From: SIAJ01 sp036266155
GTDB taxonomy: Bacteria > Planctomycetota > Planctomycetia > Gemmatales > Gemmataceae
Reading direction: 5' to 3'
NCBI GenBank assembly: GCA_036266155.1
Contig: DATANR010000295.1
Coordinates: 1-32,385, forward strand
DNA length: 32,385 nt
A model generated the notes under the pieces. The model did not search any database. It worked only from the letters and a program-made list of their open reading frames with translations, and was not told the DNA's origin. This document shows, one piece after another, positions 22,370 through 30,054 of the stretch. Numbering within the stretch: position 1 is the first letter of the stretch; each line of letters starts with the position of its first letter. The translations under genes were made by a program, and so were the position numbers.

Positions 22370-25300
22370 CTACGGCATTTTCTTGCCCTTGTTCGCCGTC
22401 GCGATGTCCACGTCGGTCTGATCGACGACCCCATCTCCGTTCACGTCGCTGAACCGATCGATCAGGTGTTTCTTGACCTTGGTTGCGATCGCCTTGATGT
22501 CGGCGTCGCTCACCACACCGTTTCGGTCGTAGTCGCCTGGCAGGACGCCGATCGACTTGCCGACGTCCGCGGCCATCGGGTTCGCCGATGCATCCGACAC
22601 ACCAGCCGCCGACAACTTGAGGGACAGGTGGCCAACCGTTGTGATCGGCGCGGCGAAGGTCCAGGTCGCGGTATGCGTGATCGGGTCGTACGTCATCGTC
22701 GTGCCGATCGTGAGGTTGTTGAACATCACGGTGAGGGCGTTGGCTAGAACTGTCACGCCTTCGCTGAAGATCGCCGAAACCGAATTGAGATTACTGAATG
22801 GCAACACGGCCTTCGAATAGCCAAAGAGGTCGGCGTAGCGTGTGCCATAACCGACGCGTAAGCCAACCGTCTTGGGTTTGATCGTGTCAGCGACGTTGAC
22901 CGTCACTGTACCAACATCGGTGTGGCCGTGCCCGTCGGAAACGGTGTAGTCAAAGGTATCGACGCCGTTGGCACCCGCCTTGGGCGTATACAGCAAGCCC
23001 GAACCGCTACGCGTCACCTTGCCAAGTGTCGGCTGCGTGTAGCCGACAACCGTCAACGTGTCCGGATCGGGATCGATGTCGTTGGCCAACACTTTGATCA
23101 GGACCGCCTTGCCAGTGACATTCGCCGAGTCGTCCACCGCGACGACCGGGTCCTGCACTGGCCGGACACTGAGCGTCACCACGACGTCGTTGGACGGGCC
23201 GGTCAAGTCCTTGGCGTGATACGTGAAAGTGTCGGTGCCAAAGAAGTTGGCTACAGGCTTGTAGGTGAACGACCCGTCGGCGTTCAGGTTAAAGGTCTGA
23301 GCGTGGGTGGGCGGCGTCACAAGTTGAGCGGTCAACTGATTCGCCGGGGTGTCAATGTCCGTGTCGTTCGCGAGCACGCCGGACGCGGGAACGTTCAAAG
23401 TCGTGTCTTCATCCAGGATGTACGCGTCCGACTTGGCCACCGGCGGGTCGTCGAACGGCACCACGTTGATATTCACCGTCACCGGCCCGACCTCGGGCGT
23501 CGTGCCATCGGTCACGAAATAGGTGAAGCTGTCGGGCCCGTTGAAATTCGGGAACGGGTTGTAGGTGAATGACCCGTCGGCCTGATTGAACACGAGCGTA
23601 CCGTGTGCGGTGGTCGTGTTTTGCGTAATCGTCAACGCCTGGCCGGGCGCCGGCGGCGGGCCGTCGACTTCGAGGTCATTGGCGAGCACGCCGTTCGCGG
23701 CGTTCACCGTCAACAGATGACCTTCGAAGGCCGTGTAGTTGTCGGTGCCGGGCCGCGGCGCGTCGTCGACCGGCGTGATGTTGATCGTCACCTTGGCCGG
23801 ATCGATGGAGGTCGACGTCGGGTCCTTGGCACTGTAGAAGAAGATGTCCTGGCCGTTGTAATCCGGCGCCGGCGTGTAATCGAATGTGCCGTCGGAGTTG
23901 AACGCGAACGAAAGTGCGTGTGACGGACCCGAGAAGAGCACGGCCGTCAGCGGATCGTTCTCGACGTCCGAGTCATTGGCCAGCACGCTATTGGCGGCGG
24001 TGACGTGAAGGAGCGTGTCCTCGTTGACGGTGTACGTGTCGGGCAACGGGCCCGGCGGATCGTTGACCGGCGTGATGTCGATCGTCACGGTGACCGTATT
24101 CGAGAACTGTCCCGCCGTGTCCTTGACCTTGTATTTGAAGCTGTCCGGGCCGGCGATCGTGTTGTTGTAATCGCCGAGCGGCACGTAATTGATCGACCCG
24201 TCGACTCCCAACGTGAATGATGCCGCGTGCGTCGGGCCGGAGACGAGCACCGCTTCCTGCGTGTCGTTCTGGTCCGGGTCGGTGTCGTTGATGAGGACGC
24301 CCGGCAAGTCGACGATGAGCGGCGTGTCTTCGGGTGTTGTGTAGGAATCCGCCAGAGCGACGGGCGGGTCTTCGACCGGCGCCACGTTGATGACGAACGA
24401 GATCGTCGTCGACGTCGGGGCCGCGTCGACCGTGCCGGTGTCGGTGCAAGTCACACTAATGTTGGCCGTGCCGTTGGCGTCCGGAACCAGCGTCAGTTGC
24501 AAGGCGTGGCCGCCCACAATCGTGGCCGAGACAAGGCCCGGGTTGTTGCTGCTGGTCGAATAGCTGAGCGAGGGGTCGCCGGTTTCCAAATCGTCGAACA
24601 CCGGATCCAGCGGGATCTGCGACAGGTTCGCGTCCTCGAACGTGTTGATCGTGCCAAGGGGGTTAGGCACGTCCGGCGGCCAGTTGAACGAGAAGGCCCC
24701 GGCCGACGTGACCCACATGCCGAAGTCCGGTGCGGTGCCGGTGCCCGTCGGCGAGGTCGCCAAAGACTGGAATGTAAAGAAGACGCGGTCGTTAGGTGCG
24801 ATCACAACAGCGTTGTAGGGGCCCCAAACGTTGGCGCCGCTGGCGTCGCGGCGCACGTATTCGTTGGAAGCCAGCGACCCGAGTGAAATGCCATCGCGCA
24901 GCGTGTTGGCGGAGTCGCCGAACGTTCGCGCTTGGTATATAGCCGCGACGCCATCGGAACTATTGGACGCGTTGTACGACACGGCCAGATCGCCCAGAGC
25001 GTCGACGGCGACCGCCGGGTAATAGGTATCAAGGCCGGTCGCCACCGTGTCGGCGTTGACGTTGCCTTGTTGCTCGATCGTCGAACTGGTCGTGTTGAAC
25101 TGGAACCAGTGGGCGGCGTCGCCGCCGCCGCCGGTCTTGACCGTGCCGCCGAAATAGAGCCGATTGTCGCGCCAGACGGCGTTGGCCGTCAGACGCGGGC
25201 CAAGATGAATATCGAAGGTGTTCGAGCCCGTGTGCGGCTGCCGGGCGTCGGGCAGTGTCCCGCCGGCGTCGATATCGCCGACGTCGATGGTCGAGTGCGA

Positions 25301-26131
25301 GAACGCCGGCGACGTGAGCGGGTTATCTACACGAACGACCTGAATGGCCTCGTTGGCGCCGGCGCCGGCGCTGCCGTTGTAGGCGACGAAGTAGGTGCCC
25401 ACACCGGCGCCAGGCGCCGTTGGCGTCGTGTACATCGTCGCTGGAACCAGGCCCTCGTAGCGGGCTTCGTTGCCGACGGTCGAGTCGGGGTCGAGCAGGC
25501 CGGAGTTTGTCGGAGTGAGGTTGTTGTACCAACCGCTGGCGGCGCCCTTATCGAGAATGATGACGCGCGCGTCCTTGAAGCCGCCGCCAAAGAGGTATTG
25601 CGAGGTCGCGATGTAAACCGCATTCTGGTCCAGTCCCAGGCCCATGTAGCCGGCATAGGTGGTTCCGCCGATCGACGGATCAACCGGAATGGCCTGGAAG
25701 TACCAAGTGCCGTTCGGATCCGCGTTGTCGGAGACGGCGGCGAAGAGGACCGACGTCTGGTTGGAACTCACCGTCCCGACGGCGGCGACGACAAAGCGAT
25801 TGTTGTAGGGGTCGTACATTGCCCGCGGGTTCGACCAGACCGTGGTGCCCGAGGGGCCCAGAGGGGCAAAAAACGACTGGAGTGAAACCGAGCTGGCCGC
25901 GCCGGCGGGAATACTGCGAATCTGCAATTGATCCTTGGCGACGGCCACCGTGTGGTTTTTACCCGCAGCGATGCTCGGCGACGCCGGGAACGTCGGCGAA
26001 CTGGCCGACTCCGCCGGCCCGGAAAACGTATAGGTGGCGCGAAGTCCGGGCGAGCCGGTCGGCACCGTCCGTTCTTCAAGCGATTCGACACGAAGGGACT
26101 TTGAGCGCGGACGGCCAGGTTTACGAGCCAC
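22370..26131 (-). CDS. Giant exported surface protein with Ig/cadherin-like repeats and dockerin
   Basis: The frame opens with TTG 26167, but GTG 26131 has GGAGAGG just upstream and gives MARKPGRPRSKSLRVESLEE followed by RTVPTG, the basic/LEER-x-VP N-terminus typical of large planctomycetal surface proteins. The product is 1253 aa. Residues about 40-490 look like a beta-propeller (repeated DPYNNRFVVAAVG, DARVIILDKG, NRLYFGGTV). Residues about 500-585 are an Ig-like/cadherin-like domain (FEDANLSQIPLDPVFDD). Five repeats of about 100 aa follow (starts near 587, 690, 792, 897 and 993), each P-x-D-x-P...DxY...EDT...VLANDxDxD...DGSFxYxP...DSFxYxxxD. Residues about 1083-1185 are another beta domain. 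The C-terminus is dockerin-like with two calcium loops (GDYDRNGVVSDADI, DVNGDGVVDQTDV). It probably lies on the cell surface as an adhesin or scaffold component. Confidence 0.85.
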   Translation of the reverse strand: MARKPGRPRSKSLRVESLEERTVPTGSPGLRATYTFSGPAESASSPTFPASPSIAAGKNHTVAVAKDQLQIRSIPAGAASSVSLQSFFAPLGPSGTTVWSNPRAMYDPYNNRFVVAAVGTVSSNQTSVLFAAVSDNADPNGTWYFQAIPVDPSIGGTTYAGYMGLGLDQNAVYIATSQYLFGGGFKDARVIILDKGAASGWYNNLTPTNSGLLDPDSTVGNEARYEGLVPATMYTTPTAPGAGVGTYFVAYNGSAGAGANEAIQVVRVDNPLTSPAFSHSTIDVGDIDAGGTLPDARQPHTGSNTFDIHLGPRLTANAVWRDNRLYFGGTVKTGGGGDAAHWFQFNTTSSTIEQQGNVNADTVATGLDTYYPAVAVDALGDLAVSYNASNSSDGVAAIYQARTFGDSANTLRDGISLGSLASNEYVRRDASGANVWGPYNAVVIAPNDRVFFTFQSLATSPTGTGTAPDFGMWVTSAGAFSFNWPPDVPNPLGTINTFEDANLSQIPLDPVFDDLETGDPSLSYSTSSNNPGLVSATIVGGHALQLTLVPDANGTANISVTCTDTGTVDAAPTSTTISFVINVAPVEDPPVALADSYTTPEDTPLIVDLPGVLINDTDPDQNDTQEAVLVSGPTHAASFTLGVDGSINYVPLGDYNNTIAGPDSFKYKVKDTAGQFSNTVTVTIDITPVNDPPGPLPDTYTVNEDTLLHVTAANSVLANDSDVENDPLTAVLFSGPSHALSFAFNSDGTFDYTPAPDYNGQDIFFYSAKDPTSTSIDPAKVTINITPVDDAPRPGTDNYTAFEGHLLTVNAANGVLANDLEVDGPPPAPGQALTITQNTTTAHGTLVFNQADGSFTYNPFPNFNGPDSFTYFVTDGTTPEVGPVTVNINVVPFDDPPVAKSDAYILDEDTTLNVPASGVLANDTDIDTPANQLTAQLVTPPTHAQTFNLNADGSFTYKPVANFFGTDTFTYHAKDLTGPSNDVVVTLSVRPVQDPVVAVDDSANVTGKAVLIKVLANDIDPDPDTLTVVGYTQPTLGKVTRSGSGLLYTPKAGANGVDTFDYTVSDGHGHTDVGTVTVNVADTIKPKTVGLRVGYGTRYADLFGYSKAVLPFSNLNSVSAIFSEGVTVLANALTVMFNNLTIGTTMTYDPITHTATWTFAAPITTVGHLSLKLSAAGVSDASANPMAADVGKSIGVLPGDYDRNGVVSDADIKAIATKVKKHLIDRFSDVNGDGVVDQTDVDIATANKGKKMP

Positions 26132-26377
26132 GGGACCTCTCCGGAGGAGCGAGTCGGGACGGAGCAATTCCTATACGACTAAACTAGCGAATCCCGCATG
26201 GGCAGGACCAGACCGATTTCACAAGCCGGGCTCTCCCAGGGTTCGGAGAGTTCCGACGGTATGGCTCAAGACGGTGGGACTGCTCTTTTTCAGACGATGA
26301 CCGATCCGTCCCGGATGTAGCACGACTGTAACATTTGTCTAAACAACCGGGGCCAAATACCGGACTGAGCACGGGTT

Positions 26378-27526
26378 ATGGGCCGCCGGATCGCTCCAAT
26401 CATCGTCGCCGAATTCTGCGGCACATCCCTCTGGTTCAGTGGGAACAACGCCATTTCTGAGCTGGCCGACCTCTGGCAGCTGTCCGGATCGGAGAAGGCG
26501 TGGCTCCTGATGGCGGTTCAGCTTGGCTTCATTGTCGGCACGCTGGGGCTGGCGGCAACCGGATTGGCTGATGCCTTCCGGGCGCACCACGTTTTCGCGA
26601 TTGCTTCCATCATAGGCGCCGCGGCCAATGCCGGGTTCCTCTTGTTGAGCGATGGGCTGGTCGGCGCCTTGATTTTTCGCTTCGCAACCGGCCTGGCCCT
26701 GGCGGGAATCTATCCCCTGGGAATGAAGCTCGTCGTGTCCTGGGCTCCGGACCGGGCCGGTATGGCGCTGGGCTGGCTCGTCGGAGCGCTAACGGCGGGA
26801 ACGGCATTGCCATTCCTTGCTCGGGCAGTTGGCGGCGATGCGTATTGGCGTGAGGCGGTGCTGGCTTCGTCGGTGCTGGCGCTCGTCGGCGCCGGGTTGG
26901 TCGTGAGCGTGGGTGAGGGCCCGGCGGTCCGATCGCGCGCCGGGTTCGCCTGGGGCAAGGTGTGGGCAGTGTTTCGAGTGCCGGCGTTTCGTGCGTCGGC
27001 GCTTGGTTATTTTGGGCATATGTGGGAGCTGTACGCCTTTTGGGCGCTGGTGCGCGAACTCGTTCGGCGGATCGGCTTATCGGGCTGGGGTTTATGGCTC
27101 GGTGCTTTCACGGTCATTGCCGCGGGAGCCTTCGGCTGTGTCGTCGGCGGTCGTTTGAGCCGCGCGTGGGGCAGTATGAGCGTCGCCCGCGGGGCACTGG
27201 CGGGGTCGGGATTGTGCTGCTTGTTGTCGCCGGCGCTCGCCGTTGTTCCGACTGAACTGGCTTTGGTTCTCCTCGCCATTTGGGGTTTCTTGGTCGTCGC
27301 CGACTCGCCTCAGTTCTCGGCCATGTCGGCCCGGGCCAGCCCACCGGAGGCCGTGGGTTCGGCCCTCGCCGTGCAAAACAGCATCGGCTTTGCGATTACG
27401 ATTGCATCGATCCAGCTGACGGCATCGCTGTTTGATAAGCTTGGCGAATGGACGCCGTGGCTCCTGGCGCCGGGGCCGATTCTGGGACTGCTCGCTTTGC
27501 GCAAGGTCGGTTCGACGACCTCGTAG
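26378..27526 (+). CDS. MFS transporter
   Basis: The 382-aa product has about 12 hydrophobic helices in two six-helix halves split near residue 190 (VRSRAGFAWGKVWAVFRVPA). It matches the major facilitator fold: CGTSLWFSGNNAISEL in helix 1, LGFIVGTLGLAATGLAD with the loop 2-3 Asp, FRFATGLALAGIYPLGMKLV in helix 4, and GFLVVADSPQFSAMSARASP in the second half. The N-terminal GTSLWFSGNAV-type start is seen in a class of bacterial MFS proteins often called nitrate/sugar-like, but the substrate cannot be deduced. It is divergent from the giant surface gene across a 246-bp gap in which I see no strong motif. A 66-bp inverted repeat starts at its stop codon. Confidence 0.82.
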   Translation: MGRRIAPIIVAEFCGTSLWFSGNNAISELADLWQLSGSEKAWLLMAVQLGFIVGTLGLAATGLADAFRAHHVFAIASIIGAAANAGFLLLSDGLVGALIFRFATGLALAGIYPLGMKLVVSWAPDRAGMALGWLVGALTAGTALPFLARAVGGDAYWREAVLASSVLALVGAGLVVSVGEGPAVRSRAGFAWGKVWAVFRVPAFRASALGYFGHMWELYAFWALVRELVRRIGLSGWGLWLGAFTVIAAGAFGCVVGGRLSRAWGSMSVARGALAGSGLCCLLSPALAVVPTELALVLLAIWGFLVVADSPQFSAMSARASPPEAVGSALAVQNSIGFAITIASIQLTASLFDKLGEWTPWLLAPGPILGLLALRKVGSTTS

Positions 27527-27588
27527 CTGAATTCGTAAGAATTCAGTGCTTTGCGGGCCGAGCGCTGAATTCTCACGAATCCAGCTAC
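27523..27588. repeat. REP-like inverted repeat after the MFS gene
   Basis: A 24-nt arm (27523-27546) pairs with 27565-27588 at 22 of 24 positions around an 18-base loop. The arms carry GAATTCGT/ACGAATTC-type sequence, unlike the local G+C-rich DNA. The left arm begins inside the MFS stop codon and the right arm ends about 105 bp before rplC. There is no T-tract. It could be a dispersed palindromic repeat that also acts as a transcript end. Confidence 0.65.
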
Positions 27589-27694
27589 GAATCCCGCGTC
27601 TCCCCTGGACATGCCTGCCGCAGACCCTAAGCTAATGATCTTTCCCTTGTGAGCCGCTCCGCGCGCCGGTGCGCGCATTTGCTAGAGGTTTGCC

Positions 27695-28390
27695 ATGCCG
27701 CTCGGTCTGATCGGAACCAAGGTGGGGATGACGCAGGTGTACGACGACCAGGGCAAAGCCAACCCGGTCACTGTACTGCAACTTGGGCCGTGTCCCGTCC
27801 TCCAAGTGCGCACGAACGATCGCGATGGATACGAAGCAGTCCAGGTCGGCTATAAGGACAAGCCGCGTAAGAATGCCACGCGTGCCGAGCGCGGCCACGT
27901 GTCCAACTCGCTCGAATCCAAGCGGCGCAAGAAGCGGCAGGGCCAGGACATTCCGAAGAAGGCCGATGTCGAGCCGCAGCGGCTGATCCGCGAGTTCAAG
28001 CTTGATGGGGCGGCCGCACCCGGCGTGGGCGACAAGCTGACGGTCGATCTGTTCAAGGAAGTCAAGGCGGTCGATGTGATCGGCGCCACCAAGGGCCGCG
28101 GCACGGCCGGCGTTATCAAGCGCTGGGGCTTTGGCGGTTTGCCGGCCGCCCACGGCGCCAAGAAGGTCCATCGCGAAGTCGGCTCCACTTCGTCCCTTGC
28201 GAGCAACCGCGGTAGCGGTCGACCCAAGAAGGGCAAGAAGCTGCCCGGCCGCTACGGCAACGAGCGTGTCACCATCCGCAATCTGAAAGTTGTCTCGGTG
28301 GACGCCGAGAACAATCTCCTTCTCGTCCGCGGCGCCGTCCCCGGCTTCAACGGGGCGTACGTCATGGTGCGGCCGACGAACAAGAAATAG
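27695..28390 (+). CDS. rplC: Ribosomal protein L3 (uL3)
   Basis: The 231-aa product (ATG 27695, AGAGG eight bases before) is a full-length bacterial L3. It begins LGLIGTKVGMTQVYDDQGK, the start usual for L3. The central region shows KRRKKRQGQDIPKKADVEPQ and RLIREFKLDG. The conserved core is VDVIGATKGRGTAGVIKRWG, GLPAAHGAKKVHREVGST and KKGKKLPGRYGNERVTIRNL. It ends VVSVDAENNLLLVRGAVPGF. L3 is an early-assembly 50S protein near the peptidyl-transferase centre. It is unusual that no S10-operon neighbour (rpsJ, rplD, rplW, rplB) is present: an MFS gene lies upstream and an Hsp70 gene downstream. Long inverted repeats flank it on both sides, so it is probably expressed from its own promoter. Confidence 0.95.
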   Translation: MPLGLIGTKVGMTQVYDDQGKANPVTVLQLGPCPVLQVRTNDRDGYEAVQVGYKDKPRKNATRAERGHVSNSLESKRRKKRQGQDIPKKADVEPQRLIREFKLDGAAAPGVGDKLTVDLFKEVKAVDVIGATKGRGTAGVIKRWGFGGLPAAHGAKKVHREVGSTSSLASNRGSGRPKKGKKLPGRYGNERVTIRNLKVVSVDAENNLLLVRGAVPGFNGAYVMVRPTNKK

Positions 28391-28486
28391 GGTATAGGGG
28401 ATAGGGTTTAGGGTTTGTTGGAGATCGTCGATCAGGTAAGCTGGCTATTGTCACCGGCCAAACCCTAAACCCCATACCCCATACCC
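28390..28486. repeat. 28-nt inverted repeat with TTTAGGG-like units between rplC and hsp70
   Basis: The arm at 28390-28417 (GGGTATAGGGGATAGGG, then TTTAGGGTTTG) matches the reverse complement of 28459-28486 at 25 of 28 positions; the loop is about 41 nt. It begins on the last base of the rplC stop and ends six bases before the Hsp70 ATG, so it fills nearly the whole gap. As RNA it would form a long stem over the Hsp70 start region, which has no Shine-Dalgarno site. Confidence 0.7.
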
Positions 28487-28492
28487 TCACCA

Positions 28493-30052
28493 ATGCCCGT
28501 CGTTGGCATCGACCTGGGCACTACCTATTCCGCGGTCGCCACTCTGGACGATCGCGGCCAGCCCGTCACTTTGCCGAACCGCGATGGCGACATGCTCACG
28601 CCGTCGGCGGTGTTGTTGCTCGATGACGGCAGTGCCGTCGTCGGGCAGGCCGCGCTCGACGTGGCGCAGGAACAGCCTGAATGCGTCGCCACGCTGGTCA
28701 AGCGGCGAATGGGTCTCGAATCGTTCGGCCGACTTGTCACCGGCCGCGAGTTTCGGCCGGAAACCCTATCGGCGATCATCCTGCGCAAGCTGATCCAGGA
28801 TGCCGAGCAACGGCTCGGACCGATTTCGAAGGCGGTCATTACCGTACCCGCCTATTTCGACGATACTCGCCGCAAGGCCACGCACGACGCCGGCCGCATT
28901 GCGGGACTGGATGTTCTCGACATCCTCGACGAACCAACCGCCGCGGCGCTAGCCTACTCCTTCCAGCGCGGCAACGCAGTCCCCAGCGCGCAGGCGACGC
29001 TCACCGATCGGCCGCAAACGGTACTCGTTTACGATCTGGGCGGCGGCACGTTCGACGTGACGGTCGTAAAGTTGTTGCCCAAGCGCTTTCAGGTACTCGC
29101 GATCGAGGGTGACGTGCGGCTCGGCGGCAAGGACTGGGACGACCGGCTTGTCAATCATGTGGCCCATGCGTTCCGCACGCAGTTTGGCGCCGACCCGCGG
29201 GAGGATCCGCAGAGCTTGGCGATCCTGCAAGCCGCGGCCGAGCGGGCCAAGCGCACGCTGAGCAAACTGGACCAAGCAAGCGTGACCGTCAACCACGCCG
29301 GGCACAAGCTCGTCGTGCCGATCGCACGCAAGGAGTTCGAAGGCCTGACGCGCGATTTGCTAACACGCACGCGGCTGACCACGCAGCAGGTGTTGCGACA
29401 GGCCGGCCTCGGCTGGGAGCAAATCGATCGCGTGCTGCTCGTCGGCGGGTCGACACACATGCCAATGACCGGTGCTCTCTTGAACGAGCTGAGCGGCCGA
29501 CCAGTGGACAGCACTCTCGCGGTGAGCGAAGTGGTAGCCCGTGGCGCGGCGATTCACGCGGGCATCCTGTCAGCCCGGTCGCCCAATTCGGGAGCGATGA
29601 GCGTTGCGGCCGTGGATGCGCTGGCTGACGTGGTCGAGATCAACGTTAACGCCCATAGTCTCGGAATCGAGGTACGCAAAGACGCGGAGCGGGCGAACGA
29701 CGTGCTGATTCCGAAGAACACGCAACTCCCGGCCGCGTCGAGCCGCGTGTACTACACGATGGCCGAGAACCAGTCGAAGGTGCGCGTGCGTGTGCTGCAA
29801 GGGGAGGCGGTCCAGGCGGACGCGTGCATTGCCGTGGGTGAGTGCTGGATCGACGGCCTGCCGCCAACGCTGCCGAAGGGCGCTCCGGTACAAGTCCGCT
29901 GTGCCGTCGCCGCGAACGGGTTGATTGACGTAATGGCGCTCGACATGACCAGCGGCCGCATGGCCCGAGCCGAAATCCACCGTTCGAGCGGCCTCTCGAA
30001 CGACGAGATCGCCCGCGAAGCGAATTGGGTAAATGGCCTGCGGATTCAGTGA
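28493..30052 (+). CDS. Hsp70-family protein lacking the C-terminal lid
   Basis: The 519-aa product (ATG 28493, no visible ribosome site) carries the actin-like ATPase domain. Phosphate-1 loop GIDLGTTYSAVA (about 5-16), connect-1 DEPTAAALAYS (about 145), phosphate-2 VYDLGGGTFDVTVV (about 180) and adenosine motif VLLVGGSTHMPM (about 315) are all intact. A beta-rich substrate-binding part follows (about 383-500, INVNAHSLGIEVRKD, VRVLQGEAVQADACIAVGEC), ending EANWVNGLRIQ. DnaK is about 640 aa, so the helical lid is absent and the inter-domain linker is atypical. It is a specialised Hsp70-like ATPase rather than the main DnaK; clients unknown. No dnaJ or grpE lies nearby. It shares a strand with rplC, separated by the 97-bp inverted repeat, and converges with the CAP-protein gene (2-bp gap). 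Confidence 0.85.
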   Translation: MPVVGIDLGTTYSAVATLDDRGQPVTLPNRDGDMLTPSAVLLLDDGSAVVGQAALDVAQEQPECVATLVKRRMGLESFGRLVTGREFRPETLSAIILRKLIQDAEQRLGPISKAVITVPAYFDDTRRKATHDAGRIAGLDVLDILDEPTAAALAYSFQRGNAVPSAQATLTDRPQTVLVYDLGGGTFDVTVVKLLPKRFQVLAIEGDVRLGGKDWDDRLVNHVAHAFRTQFGADPREDPQSLAILQAAAERAKRTLSKLDQASVTVNHAGHKLVVPIARKEFEGLTRDLLTRTRLTTQQVLRQAGLGWEQIDRVLLVGGSTHMPMTGALLNELSGRPVDSTLAVSEVVARGAAIHAGILSARSPNSGAMSVAAVDALADVVEINVNAHSLGIEVRKDAERANDVLIPKNTQLPAASSRVYYTMAENQSKVRVRVLQGEAVQADACIAVGECWIDGLPPTLPKGAPVQVRCAVAANGLIDVMALDMTSGRMARAEIHRSSGLSNDEIAREANWVNGLRIQ

Positions 30053-30054
30053 CG

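Noticed and set aside
22466..24886. Several 70-220-aa plus-strand ORFs across the giant surface gene
   Set aside because: All lie antisense to one long coherent repeat protein and are Arg/Val/Gly-rich without domains.
28390..28486. Telomere or chromosome end
   Set aside because: The TTTAGGG-like units form one imperfect inverted repeat inside a gene-dense region, not a tandem terminal array.
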